Source of the DNA: Anaerolineae bacterium
Lineage (GTDB): Bacteria > Chloroflexota > Anaerolineae > 4572-78 > J111
Length of the DNA stretch: 64,000 nucleotides
Direction: 5' to 3'
NCBI GenBank assembly: GCA_023382535.1
Contig: JAHDWA010000015.1
Location: 62,001 to 126,000, forward strand
Both the position numbers and the translations under genes were made by a program. How positions within the stretch are numbered: the first letter of the stretch is position 1; each line of letters opens with the position of its first letter. Shown here one piece after another: positions 40,207 through 49,786 of this stretch. The notes beneath the pieces were generated by a model. That model was given only the letters and a program-made list of their open reading frames with translations, was not told where the DNA came from and searched no databases.

Positions 40207-43200
40207 ATGAACGAACCAATTTATATTGACCGTCCTCCCCGCATCCAGCCGGAACTACCTTTTGATCAAATTGAAATTCCCAAGCCCCCGGAAAAAGAAG
40301 AACAGGGCAACGCCCGACTCCTCCAGGTGGGGCTGCCTCTGCTGACTATTGTCGGCTATATTCTGATTGGCACCCTCGGCGGAGGCGGGCGTAATCCCCT
40401 GTTTATCCTGCCGATGGCCCTGTCGGTGCTGGCCTCGGTGGCTTTTTCTATCTACAGCTACCGTCAGGAAAAACAGCGCCAGGCCGAAATCGAAAAAGCC
40501 TATTCCGAGCGCATTATCGAGCTGACCAAAGAGATGAACATTCAGCACGATATGCAGCGCCGCTTTTATCGCTACAACTACCCCGACCGCCTGACCACCT
40601 TTCGCATCGTCCACAACGCCCGCGCCGAAGTGGAAAAACCGGAACGGACTCTCCGCTCCGAGGCCCGCCTGTGGGAGCGGCGGGTTTCGGACGACGATTT
40701 TGGGGTGGTCCGCCTGGGTATGGGCAGCCTGCCCTCCACCGTTACCTACGTTCTGGGCGACGTGGAAAACTTCGAGGATTATCAGGTCCGCGAAGCGATG
40801 AAGCTGGAAGAAGACTCCAAATTTGTCTGCGATATTCCGGTCATTATTTCACTACGCACCCCCCACGAAGACAAAAAAGAAGACGACGAGGAAGACGACG
40901 AGGAAAAAGAACGGAAAGAAGCCCAGGCCAACCGCACCCCGGTGACGCACGCTCTGGGCATTGCCGGCGAACCGCACTCGGTTTATGCCTACACGCGGGC
41001 CATGCTGGCCCAGTACCTGGTTTTCCACGCGCCCAGTGACGCCAAACTGTACCTCCTGGCCCCCAGCAAAAAAGAGTGGGCCTGGGCCGAAGCTGTGCCG
41101 CACAGCCAAAAGGACGATCTGAGCCAGTACCTGTGCTTTCTCGAAGACATCAAGGAAGACACAGCGGAAAAAGGTTTTGGCGATGACGAAGAAGGCGCGT
41201 TAGGCCAATACCTGGAAGGGATTCGCAAGCTGCTGGCCCAGCGTAAAATTCGCTTGCAGGAGCGCGACGAGAACCAGGGCGGGGCCGATCCGACCCTGCC
41301 CTTCCTGCTGGTGGTGGTAGATCTGCTCGACTCGATCTACGACGAAACATCGCCGCTGGGCAGCCTGACCTCCGATGCAGCCATCTCCATTCTGCTGGAA
41401 GAGGGCGCGCAGTTGGGCGCGGCGGTCATCTTTTTAGTGCCCGAACGCAGCAAAGTCCCCAGCGGCTGCACCGGCGTGATTGAAATGGAACGGACCACCC
41501 CGGCCACCAACAGCAAAATCGAACAGAGCCAGAAGCTCCATTATCGGTACGCCGAGGTGGGGGTCAACTCCTTCCGCTATGTCGGCGAGGCCGACTACGT
41601 CACCCGGCCCGACGAGATGACCATCCTGACCAATCAGTTGGCCCAGTTGCGCATCCGCGAGAGCTTTGGGGCTAACCTGACCCGCACCGTGCCGTTCCTC
41701 GATTTTATGGGCTATAAATCAATCCTCGATCTGCAGGCCGATGCCTGGAAAAAATGGCAGGACAGCGTCAAGCCGCAGTACGCCAACTGGCTGCGCTGCA
41801 AAATCGGCATGATGTCCGGTAACAAGCCCCGGACGATGGTCTTTTCGGCCAAGCGGGATGGGGTACATGGTATGGTGGCCGGCAGTACCGGCTCCGGCAA
41901 GTCGGAGTTGCTGATTTCACTCATCACCGGCCTGTCTGTCACCTACGACCCAACGGTACTCAACTTTGTACTGGTGGACTACAAAGGCGGCGGCGCGTTC
42001 AAAGGCTTTGAGGACCTGCCCCACTGCGTGGACATCATCACCAACCTGCAAGGCGAAGGTGTGACCCGCATGTTCACCGCCATCCAATCGGAAATGCAGC
42101 GCCGCCAGGCCCTCAACGCCGAAACCGAGACCAAAAACATTGTAGATTATCGCCAAAAAGGATTGCACGAAACTTATCACCCCTACCCCTACCTGTTCAT
42201 CATCATTGATGAGTTTGCCGAAATGATCGCCGACCGGGCCGAGTTCAAAGGCCAACTGGAGAGCATCACCCGTGTGGGCCGGGCGCAGGGCGTTTCGCTT
42301 ATTTTGGCGGCCCAGCGGCCCAGCGGTGTGACCGACCAGATGCGCTCCAACATCAAGTTCCGCATCTGTCTGCGGGTGGAAACATCGGGCGAGAGCCGCG
42401 AGATGCTGCGCCGTTCCGACGCCGCCTTCCTGCCGACGGATATTCCCGGTCGCGGCTATTTGCAGGTGGGCAATGACGAAATCGAATTGATTCAGAGCGC
42501 CTACACCGGCGACAAGGTGATTGACCCCAACCGCACTCCCCAGGCCAGGGTCATCTGGCCGGATCGGGGCGACCTTTACGACGCCTCGCAGGACCAGGAA
42601 CCACCCGAACTGTACAAGGCCATCGTGACCATGCTCGGCAAAATGGCCCGCGAGCACGGCATCGAGAAACAGCGCGCTCCCTGGCCCGACTTTCTGCCGA
42701 ACCGTCTGTCGTTGTCCGAATTATTGGTCTCGCCCGACCAAACAATCCCCGCCGTCACCTCCGAAGAATACCTGATTGACGTGGACAAGATCATGCTCGG
42801 CCTGAAGCCGGATGTTGCCCTGACCCTGAATCCGGGGGTCAACAAATGGTTGAACGGCGAAGTCGGCTGGCTGGAACGGCAGGATTGGGAGAATTACGCC
42901 CTGCGTCCGGTGGTCGGTCTGGTGGATAACCCCTACGCCGCCAAGCAGTTGCCCCTGGTGATTGATTTGCCGCGCGGTCACGTTTCTCTGTTCGGCGCAT
43001 CGGGCTGGGGTAAAACTACCTTTATTCGGACGTTGGTGGTCAGCCTTACCGCCACCCATTCGCCCAATCACCTGCACGTGTATGTGCTGGATTTGGGCGG
43101 GCGCAACCTGGGCGTGCTGGAAAACCTGCCCCACGTCGGCTCGGTCATCATCCCCGACGCCGAAGGCTACGAGGAGCGGGTCGAACAACTGCTGCGCGAG

Positions 43201-46200
43201 CTGGACGACATCGTCGAGCAGCGCAAGACCATTCTCTACAATGCCGGCCTGCCTGACCTGTACAAATACAACGATGCCCACCCCACGACCCCGCTCCCGG
43301 CGATTGTAGTCTGCATTGACAACTTCATCGAGTTCAAAGAAACCTTTGGCGGCGACGCCGAGAGCGATGTCGAAACAGTCTTTGATAAGTTTGTCGGGCT
43401 GGTGCGGCAGGCCAAACCTTACGGCATTCATTTTGTGATTACGGTCAGCCAGCCCAACGTGCTGTCGAGCCAGTTGCAAAGCCTTTTCACCGAGCGCCTG
43501 ACTCTCAAACTGGCCGACCCGACCGAGTACCGCACCATTGTCGGCGGGCAGGTGGGCGACATTGGCGATGTGCCGGGCCGGGGCTATGTGAAGATCGGCC
43601 ACCTGCCGCTCACCTTCCAGATTGCCCAGCCGATTGACCTGGCCCGCGACGCCAACGAAACCAAAGAACTGGAACAGTACGCCCGGAGCATGCAGGATTT
43701 CATTACCAGCACCGGTTACGAATACAAAAAGCCGGTGCGGGTGGATGCCCTGCCCCGCTCGATCCTGTTCAAGCAAATCCTGGCCCGCAAACTCAACCTG
43801 GAGTTGAATCAGACCTTCCTGGACCAATTAAGGCAACGCACCGCCCAAAATTGGCAGGACAGCCTCAAGCCGGAACTGGCCGACTGGCTCAAAGTGACCA
43901 TCGGCGTTGTGTCGGGCAACCGTCTGCGCGAAATGCACTTCGAGGCCAAAAAAGACGGCGTGCATGGTATGGTCGCCGGCGGCACCGGGGCCGGCAAATC
44001 CGAGTTGTTAATGACCTTAATTGTCGGCCTGGCCCTCAATTACGACCCCAGCGTGTTGAATTTTGTGCTGGTGGATTACAAAGGGGGCGGCGCGTTCCAG
44101 CCCTTCCGCGATTTGCCCCACTGCATTGACATTGTGACCAACCTCAACAAGTCGGCGGTCAAGCGCTTCTTCACCGCCATCAACGCCGAAATGCAGCGCC
44201 GCCAGAAGCTCAACGCCGACACCGGCACCAAAGATATTGTCGAGTACCGGGCCAAAGGGCTGCATCTGACCAACGAGCCGTACCCGCACCTGTACATCAT
44301 CATTGACGAATACGCCGAAATGATTACCGACAACCCCGAGTTCAGAGATGAACTGGACAGTATCACCCGCGTGGGCCGGGCGCAAGGCGTCAACCTGCTC
44401 TTGGCCTCGCAGCGACCTACGGGGGTGTCCGATCAGATGCGGGCCAATATCAAATTCCGCATCTGTTTGCGGGTCGAGCAGGTAGACACCAGCCGCGAAA
44501 TGCTTCGCCGCTCCGACGCCGCCTTTTTACCCAATGGCATGCCGGGGCGCGGCTACTTGCAGGTCGGCAACGAAAACATCGAGCTGATCCAGATGGCCTA
44601 CACCGGCGAAAACTACGATTACGCCGAACTGCGTGAGGGCGGCAAGCAGCCCAAGTTTTACGATGTGGTGGTGGATTTGTGCAACGAACTGCTCCAGGGT
44701 CAGGCTCCGCGCACCCCCTGGCCGCCCTTCCTGCCCACCAAGCTGACCATGTCCAGCCCGCTAGTCGAGGCCTACGTGGATAAAGAGTATGAGCCTCTGA
44801 TGACCCTAGGCCAATTCGAGCGCATCACCAGCCTGAATCCCTTTATCCGGCGCTGGTTCACCGGCAAAGTGGCCTGGCGCGGCATGGATTGGACCAAAAC
44901 GGCCATGCGGGCCATTGCCGGGTTGGCCGATGATCCCTACAACGCCCGCCAGTTGCCCCTGGTGATTGATGTCACCAAGGGGCATGTTGTCCTTTTTGGC
45001 GCGTCGGGCTGGGGCAAAACTACGTTTATGCGCTCGCTGGTGGTCAGCCTGGCCGCCACCCACTCGCCGGCCGAGTTTCACGCCCACATCTTCGACCTGG
45101 GCGGGCGCAACCTGGAGGTACTGAACGCCTTGCCGCACGTCGGCACGATCATCATGCCCGATGAACGCGGCTACGAAGAGCGGGTGCAGCAAATTCTGCG
45201 CGAGCTGAACGACATTGTGGACGAGCGCAAGAAGCTATTCAGCGAGGTCGGCGTCTCGACACTGTACGACTACAACATCAGCCACCCCGACCGGATCGAG
45301 CCGGCCATCCTGGTGGTCATTGACAACTTCCCGGAGTTCATCGAGACGTTTGGCGATACGTCCAAAAAGGACAGCGAAGACAATCTGCTGGAAGCCTTTG
45401 TGCTGCTGGTCCGCCAGGCCAAAGCTTACGGCCTGCACTTTGTCATCTCGGTCAACCGCCTCAATGAACTGTCCAGCAAGCTCTACAGCCTCTTCACCGA
45501 GCGCCTGACCCTGCGCCTGTCCGATTCCGGCGACTACCGTTCCATTGTCGGCGGCACGCCGGCGGAAATTGACGAGATTGCGGGCCGGGGCTATGTCAAA
45601 GCGGGCCGCCAGCCGCTGGAGTTCCAGATTGCCTTTGCCGTGGGCGAGTTTGATGAGCAGGGCCAGATCAAAGCGGAAATCGCCCAAATCCGGCAGTTGG
45701 GCCAACTGATGCACGATTTGGGCCGCAAGGCCTGGTCGGGCCGGGAACCGCTCCGGATTGACGCCCTGCCCAAATCGTCCTCTTACCGGCAAGTGCTGGC
45801 CGAGGTGTTTGGCATCAACCAGGAAAAGGGCTTTTTGGACGAGTTGAAAGAGGCCATCCGCCAAAAGTGGGCCGTCACCGGCTCGCCCGACCACGCCGAC
45901 TGGCTGGAGGCTGTCCTGGGCATCACCTCTGGCAACCGCAAGCGCACCCTGCACCTGTCGGCCAAAACCGACGGCGTGCATGGTATGATCGCCGGCGGCA
46001 CCGGGTCCGGTAAATCGGAAATGTTGATGACCATGCTGGTCGGCCTGGCCGTGTTCCAGTCGCCGGATATTTTGAATTTTGTCCTAGTGGACTACAAAGG
46101 CGGCGGGGCCTTTAAGCCCTTTGAAAAGCTGCCGCACGTGGTGGATATTGTGACCAACCTGAACAAGGCCGCCGTCAACCGCATGTTCACCGCCATCAAC

Positions 46201-48975
46201 GCCGAAATCCGCCGCCGCCAGGCCCTCAACGCCGAGACCCTGACCAAAGATATTATCGAGTACCGGGCCAAGGGCCTGCACCTGAGCCGCGAACCGTATC
46301 CGCATTTGTTTATCATCATTGACGAATATGCCGAAATGATTGATGACAACCCCGAATACCGGGCCGAGTTGGAGAGCATCACCCGCGTGGGCCGGGCGCA
46401 GGGGGTCAACCTGATCCTGGCTTCGCAGCGGCCCAAGGGCGTGTCGGACCAGATGCGGGCCAACATCAAGCTGCGCATCTGTTTGCGGGTGGAACAGGTA
46501 GACACCAGCCGCGAGATGCTGCGCGCGCCCGACGCCGCCTTTTTACCCAACGGCATGCCGGGGCGCGGCTACATCCAGGTAGGCAACGAAAATCTCGAAC
46601 TCATCCAGGTTTCCTACACCGGCGAAAACCAGCCTGACGACCGCGAAACCGCCGCGCTGTGGCCGGATCGCCCCCCACTGGCAGTCGCGGCCAGTGAGGA
46701 CACGCCCAAGCTGTTCGATGCGGTGGTCAAGCTATCCACCGAACTGGTCAACGGGCAGATGGCTCCCAAACCCTGGCCCAACTTCCTGCCGACCCAGTTC
46801 AGCCTGCAATCGCCCATTCTCGACGCCCAGAAAAACTGCACTTTTGTGCTGGCGCCTGTGGTGAGCGACTGGCTCAACGGCGACACCGAGGCCCTCTGGC
46901 CGGGGGTGGACTGGCGTAAAACGGCCATGCGCCCGGTGATGGGCCTGCTGGACAACCCGGCTGAGGCTATCCAAGTGCCGTTGTACTTTGATTTGAGCCG
47001 CTATCACCTGGCCGTTTTTGGCGACTCCGGCTGGGGCAAAACCTCGTTCCTGCGCTCGCTGCTGGTCAGCCTGGCTGCCACCCACTCGCCCGACGAGTTT
47101 CACGCCTACATCCTCGATCTGGGCGGGCGCAATTTCCGCAGCCTGGAAGAACTGCCCCACGTCGGCGCGGTCATCTACGCCGACGAGGAGACCTACGAGG
47201 AACGCTTGCAGCGCTTGCTGGAAAAGCTGGAAAAAATGATCGAGGAGCGGCAGCAAATCCTGAGCAACGCCGACGCCAGCAGCCTGTATGACTTCAACGC
47301 CCGCTTCCCGGAGCAAGCTCTGCCCGCCGTGGTAGTGATGATTGATAACTTTGCTGAATTGAATGAAAACTACGAAATCCTGGTCGAAACGGCCCTAGTC
47401 CCGCTGGTGCGCCGCTCGTTGAGCATGGGCGTCACCTTTGTGATTACGGCCAATGTGCCCACCAACATGCCCAGCAAATTCGGCAACCTGTTCGGCGAGC
47501 GGATTACCTTCAAGCAAGGCAACACCGACCGCTACATGGACATCGTCGGGCGCGGGGCGATTGAGATTGAGGACACGCCCGGGCGTGGTTACATCCGGGT
47601 CGGTAAGCGGCCGCTGCTGTTCCACATCGCCCTGCCGGTGGGCCTTTTCCAGGGCGAGGATGGCCGGGATACCCTGCCCGAAGGGGACGAACTGCGCCTG
47701 ATGGCCCGCCACATGCGCCAGCAGCTTGAAACCATGACCTGGCGCAACCAGCCCGACCGGGTGACGGTTCTGCCCGAAATTGTGCCCCTGGCGGAGGTGC
47801 TGGAGGAAGTCGGCCCGGCCAAAGCGCAGCGAATTCAAGCGGTGCTGGGCCAGGACGGCAGTCTGCGCCCGGCGCTGTTCGACCTCAAACGCTTGGGGCC
47901 GCACTTCACCGTGGTTGGGCCGCCGCTTTCCGGCAAGACGACGACATTGTACAACTGGGTGCTGTCGCTGGCCTACCGCTACTCGCCCGATCAGGTCCGG
48001 TTGGTGCTGGTGGATATGCAGCGCAAATTTATGGAATACGACGGCAAACACAAGCTGGACGAACTGCCACACGTGCTGGCGACCATCTCCGAGGTGGAAC
48101 AGATGGAAGGGCTGCTGGCTAATCTGAAACGCGAAGGCGAGGTGCTGGCCAATCAAGCCCCCGGCTACGAACTGTTTGTGTTCATTGACAATTACGACGA
48201 CCTGAGCGAAGAAATCGAGCGCCTCCGCGAGCTGCCCAAAGAACTGGCCGGCCTGGCCCGCCGCTTCGGGCGTGACGGCATGCACTTCATTATCGGCGGC
48301 ACCCTCGACAGCGGCATCAGCGAGCTGCGCCGGCGGGTGCAGGCATCGAATTATGGGGTGGGTTTGCGCACCGCCCAGGCGGTGGAAACGCTGCGGGTAT
48401 CGCGCACGCCGCCGGAGATACGCGGCAAAGAACTGTCTGTTGGGCGGGGTTTCATTGTCCGCTCCGGCCACCCGACCATGCTCCAGGTTGCAACGCCCTA
48501 TCTGGGCAAAGGTATCCCGGCGAGCGCGTCCGAAGATGAAGAGGATGGGCCGCAGGTAAGCCAGGCCCTGGATTGGTGGGTGGAAAAAATTAAGGCCAAG
48601 TATCCCAAGCAGCGGGCGGCATGGTCCGCGCCTGTAGAAACCAATGGAGCGCAGGCCCCGGCAGCTTCGCCGCAGGACAATAAAAAGCTGCTGCGTATGA
48701 CTTCGCTGCTCCAGCGGGGGCTGAGCAAGGAGTTGACTCACCTGAAAGAAGGCAACGGAGCCAATGAACTGGTTACGGCCAAGCTCATTCAATTGGGCGG
48801 GGCCGGTTGGAACAACGAGCAAAAACTGATGGAACTGCTGAAGGAAGTCTGGGTCAACGAAAAGCGAGCCAGCGGCCTGCCCGAAGAGATCATCCAGGCC
48901 ACCTTTAGCGTGATGGATGACGAATCGATTTTGCTGGATATCGAGTCGTCGCTGCCAGTGGATGGGGAACAGTAG
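40207..48975 (+). CDS. Giant EssC/EccC-like FtsK-family ATPase with seven P-loops (2922 aa)
   Basis: Membrane ATPase expected to power T7SS export. Two N-terminal membrane spans (about 38-57 and 63-85) are followed by an acidic stretch (about 220-240) and then seven ATPase domains. Type A P-loops lie at residues 559 (GSTGSGKS), 1258 (GGTGAGKS) and 1930 (GGTGSGKS), each with a full Walker B (IIIDEFAEM or IIIDEYAEM). Type B lie at 930 and 1598 (GASGWGKT) and 2272 (GDSGWGKT), with IDN instead of IDE. A seventh lies at 2571 (GPPLSGKT; FIDNYDDL). So the order is A-B-A-B-A-B-C, three tandem units of about 680 residues plus one. Known EccC/EssC proteins have about three ATPase domains. No FHA domains are fused; a separate Ubl-FHA gene follows. 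Confidence 0.93.
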   Translation: MNEPIYIDRPPRIQPELPFDQIEIPKPPEKEEQGNARLLQVGLPLLTIVGYILIGTLGGGGRNPLFILPMALSVLASVAFSIYSYRQEKQRQAEIEKAYSERIIELTKEMNIQHDMQRRFYRYNYPDRLTTFRIVHNARAEVEKPERTLRSEARLWERRVSDDDFGVVRLGMGSLPSTVTYVLGDVENFEDYQVREAMKLEEDSKFVCDIPVIISLRTPHEDKKEDDEEDDEEKERKEAQANRTPVTHALGIAGEPHSVYAYTRAMLAQYLVFHAPSDAKLYLLAPSKKEWAWAEAVPHSQKDDLSQYLCFLEDIKEDTAEKGFGDDEEGALGQYLEGIRKLLAQRKIRLQERDENQGGADPTLPFLLVVVDLLDSIYDETSPLGSLTSDAAISILLEEGAQLGAAVIFLVPERSKVPSGCTGVIEMERTTPATNSKIEQSQKLHYRYAEVGVNSFRYVGEADYVTRPDEMTILTNQLAQLRIRESFGANLTRTVPFLDFMGYKSILDLQADAWKKWQDSVKPQYANWLRCKIGMMSGNKPRTMVFSAKRDGVHGMVAGSTGSGKSELLISLITGLSVTYDPTVLNFVLVDYKGGGAFKGFEDLPHCVDIITNLQGEGVTRMFTAIQSEMQRRQALNAETETKNIVDYRQKGLHETYHPYPYLFIIIDEFAEMIADRAEFKGQLESITRVGRAQGVSLILAAQRPSGVTDQMRSNIKFRICLRVETSGESREMLRRSDAAFLPTDIPGRGYLQVGNDEIELIQSAYTGDKVIDPNRTPQARVIWPDRGDLYDASQDQEPPELYKAIVTMLGKMAREHGIEKQRAPWPDFLPNRLSLSELLVSPDQTIPAVTSEEYLIDVDKIMLGLKPDVALTLNPGVNKWLNGEVGWLERQDWENYALRPVVGLVDNPYAAKQLPLVIDLPRGHVSLFGASGWGKTTFIRTLVVSLTATHSPNHLHVYVLDLGGRNLGVLENLPHVGSVIIPDAEGYEERVEQLLRELDDIVEQRKTILYNAGLPDLYKYNDAHPTTPLPAIVVCIDNFIEFKETFGGDAESDVETVFDKFVGLVRQAKPYGIHFVITVSQPNVLSSQLQSLFTERLTLKLADPTEYRTIVGGQVGDIGDVPGRGYVKIGHLPLTFQIAQPIDLARDANETKELEQYARSMQDFITSTGYEYKKPVRVDALPRSILFKQILARKLNLELNQTFLDQLRQRTAQNWQDSLKPELADWLKVTIGVVSGNRLREMHFEAKKDGVHGMVAGGTGAGKSELLMTLIVGLALNYDPSVLNFVLVDYKGGGAFQPFRDLPHCIDIVTNLNKSAVKRFFTAINAEMQRRQKLNADTGTKDIVEYRAKGLHLTNEPYPHLYIIIDEYAEMITDNPEFRDELDSITRVGRAQGVNLLLASQRPTGVSDQMRANIKFRICLRVEQVDTSREMLRRSDAAFLPNGMPGRGYLQVGNENIELIQMAYTGENYDYAELREGGKQPKFYDVVVDLCNELLQGQAPRTPWPPFLPTKLTMSSPLVEAYVDKEYEPLMTLGQFERITSLNPFIRRWFTGKVAWRGMDWTKTAMRAIAGLADDPYNARQLPLVIDVTKGHVVLFGASGWGKTTFMRSLVVSLAATHSPAEFHAHIFDLGGRNLEVLNALPHVGTIIMPDERGYEERVQQILRELNDIVDERKKLFSEVGVSTLYDYNISHPDRIEPAILVVIDNFPEFIETFGDTSKKDSEDNLLEAFVLLVRQAKAYGLHFVISVNRLNELSSKLYSLFTERLTLRLSDSGDYRSIVGGTPAEIDEIAGRGYVKAGRQPLEFQIAFAVGEFDEQGQIKAEIAQIRQLGQLMHDLGRKAWSGREPLRIDALPKSSSYRQVLAEVFGINQEKGFLDELKEAIRQKWAVTGSPDHADWLEAVLGITSGNRKRTLHLSAKTDGVHGMIAGGTGSGKSEMLMTMLVGLAVFQSPDILNFVLVDYKGGGAFKPFEKLPHVVDIVTNLNKAAVNRMFTAINAEIRRRQALNAETLTKDIIEYRAKGLHLSREPYPHLFIIIDEYAEMIDDNPEYRAELESITRVGRAQGVNLILASQRPKGVSDQMRANIKLRICLRVEQVDTSREMLRAPDAAFLPNGMPGRGYIQVGNENLELIQVSYTGENQPDDRETAALWPDRPPLAVAASEDTPKLFDAVVKLSTELVNGQMAPKPWPNFLPTQFSLQSPILDAQKNCTFVLAPVVSDWLNGDTEALWPGVDWRKTAMRPVMGLLDNPAEAIQVPLYFDLSRYHLAVFGDSGWGKTSFLRSLLVSLAATHSPDEFHAYILDLGGRNFRSLEELPHVGAVIYADEETYEERLQRLLEKLEKMIEERQQILSNADASSLYDFNARFPEQALPAVVVMIDNFAELNENYEILVETALVPLVRRSLSMGVTFVITANVPTNMPSKFGNLFGERITFKQGNTDRYMDIVGRGAIEIEDTPGRGYIRVGKRPLLFHIALPVGLFQGEDGRDTLPEGDELRLMARHMRQQLETMTWRNQPDRVTVLPEIVPLAEVLEEVGPAKAQRIQAVLGQDGSLRPALFDLKRLGPHFTVVGPPLSGKTTTLYNWVLSLAYRYSPDQVRLVLVDMQRKFMEYDGKHKLDELPHVLATISEVEQMEGLLANLKREGEVLANQAPGYELFVFIDNYDDLSEEIERLRELPKELAGLARRFGRDGMHFIIGGTLDSGISELRRRVQASNYGVGLRTAQAVETLRVSRTPPEIRGKELSVGRGFIVRSGHPTMLQVATPYLGKGIPASASEDEEDGPQVSQALDWWVEKIKAKYPKQRAAWSAPVETNGAQAPAASPQDNKKLLRMTSLLQRGLSKELTHLKEGNGANELVTAKLIQLGGAGWNNEQKLMELLKEVWVNEKRASGLPEEIIQATFSVMDDESILLDIESSLPVDGEQ

Positions 48976-48981
48976 ATAAAA

Positions 48982-49059
48982 ATGTCATTGCGAGGCCATA
49001 GGCCGAAGCAATCCCCGTCCCGTCGAGGAGACTGCTTCGCCTTCGGCTCGCAGAGACAT
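48982..49059. repeat. Dispersed palindromic element after the ATPase gene
   Basis: ATGTCATTGCGAGGC at one end and GCTCGCAGAGACAT at the other are imperfect inverted copies, with inner GGCCGAAGCAATC/GACTGCTTCGCC also inverted. The motif GTCATTGCGAG...GAAGCAATC is a widespread intergenic repeat in bacteria (recalled). It separates the ATPase gene from the FHA gene. Confidence 0.65.
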
Positions 49060-49089
49060 GAACCAAGCTATTTTCAATGGAGAGTTTAC

Positions 49090-49740
49090 ATGAGTTCTAA
49101 CCAAGCCCGCCTTGAATTACATATTGACGTTTTCGATAAAAAAGACCAGCGCGCCCTGGCTTTGCCTAATTTGACTCCGCCGGAGCTGGTAGAGGCAATT
49201 CTACAGGAGTTCCGCGAGCTAGAATATCTGAGCACTGCTCCTGCTGACTATTTATTAATCAAGGCGTCTGATAAAACACCGCTCAGCAGCGAGGGTGATT
49301 TGCAGCAGCAGGTCGGCAATGCCGGGCGGTTGATCCTGGTCGAGAACAAGCCAGCGCCGCCCAAGGATACCCGGCGGCCGTCCCAGGAAATCTATTTGCG
49401 CGAACAGATGACCGGCAAGGTTTACAAACTGAACTGGCTGCCGGCGATTATTGGCCGCCCTGATAAAAATCAGCCGCACAATGAATGGCTGGCCGTAAAC
49501 CTGGAGCCGCACCAGGCCGGACTGCGTGTTTCCCGCCGCCAGGCCCTGATTACCGAAGAAGGCGGCCAGTATTTTATCGAAAGTATGTCACGCAATCCCA
49601 CGGCGATCAAAACCGGCGAGGATAAAACGATTGTGGTGGATTCAGGCAAACAGCCCTTGCAGCCTGGCGACATCATCTTTCTGGAGCGCAGCAATATCGC
49701 CCTGAAGTTCATCGTGCGTCCGGGTGCGGCAGCCAAGTAG
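49090..49740 (+). CDS. Ubiquitin-like/FHA fusion protein (216 aa)
   Basis: The N-terminal 80 residues (LELHIDVFDKKDQRALALPN, YLLIKASDKTPLSSEGDLQQ, GRLILVENK) have the length and strand pattern of a beta-grasp ubiquitin-like domain, as in YukD/EsaB of T7SS. The C-terminal part (about 105-212) is FHA-like: LNWLPAIIGRPDKNQP, RVSRRQALITEEGGQYFIES, SRNPTAIKTG, GDIIFLERSNIALKFIV. The FHA Gly-Arg and Ser-Arg-Arg residues are kept. Start 49090 is used because the frame upstream translates a dispersed repeat. It would join two T7SS accessory modules, EsaB-like and the FHA of EssC, in one soluble protein. The Ubl call is a fold guess; the FHA call is firmer. Confidence 0.8.
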   Translation: MSSNQARLELHIDVFDKKDQRALALPNLTPPELVEAILQEFRELEYLSTAPADYLLIKASDKTPLSSEGDLQQQVGNAGRLILVENKPAPPKDTRRPSQEIYLREQMTGKVYKLNWLPAIIGRPDKNQPHNEWLAVNLEPHQAGLRVSRRQALITEEGGQYFIESMSRNPTAIKTGEDKTIVVDSGKQPLQPGDIIFLERSNIALKFIVRPGAAAK

Positions 49741-49786
49741 GGATCGGTTCATCGTCGTTAGTGACAGATAAAGGAGATTTGGAATC

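Noticed and set aside
47395..48822. 475-codon minus-strand frame inside the giant ATPase gene (also 41917-42657, 42721-43827, 45235-45981)
   Set aside because: High-GC antisense frames; the sense strand carries continuous ATPase motifs through all these regions.
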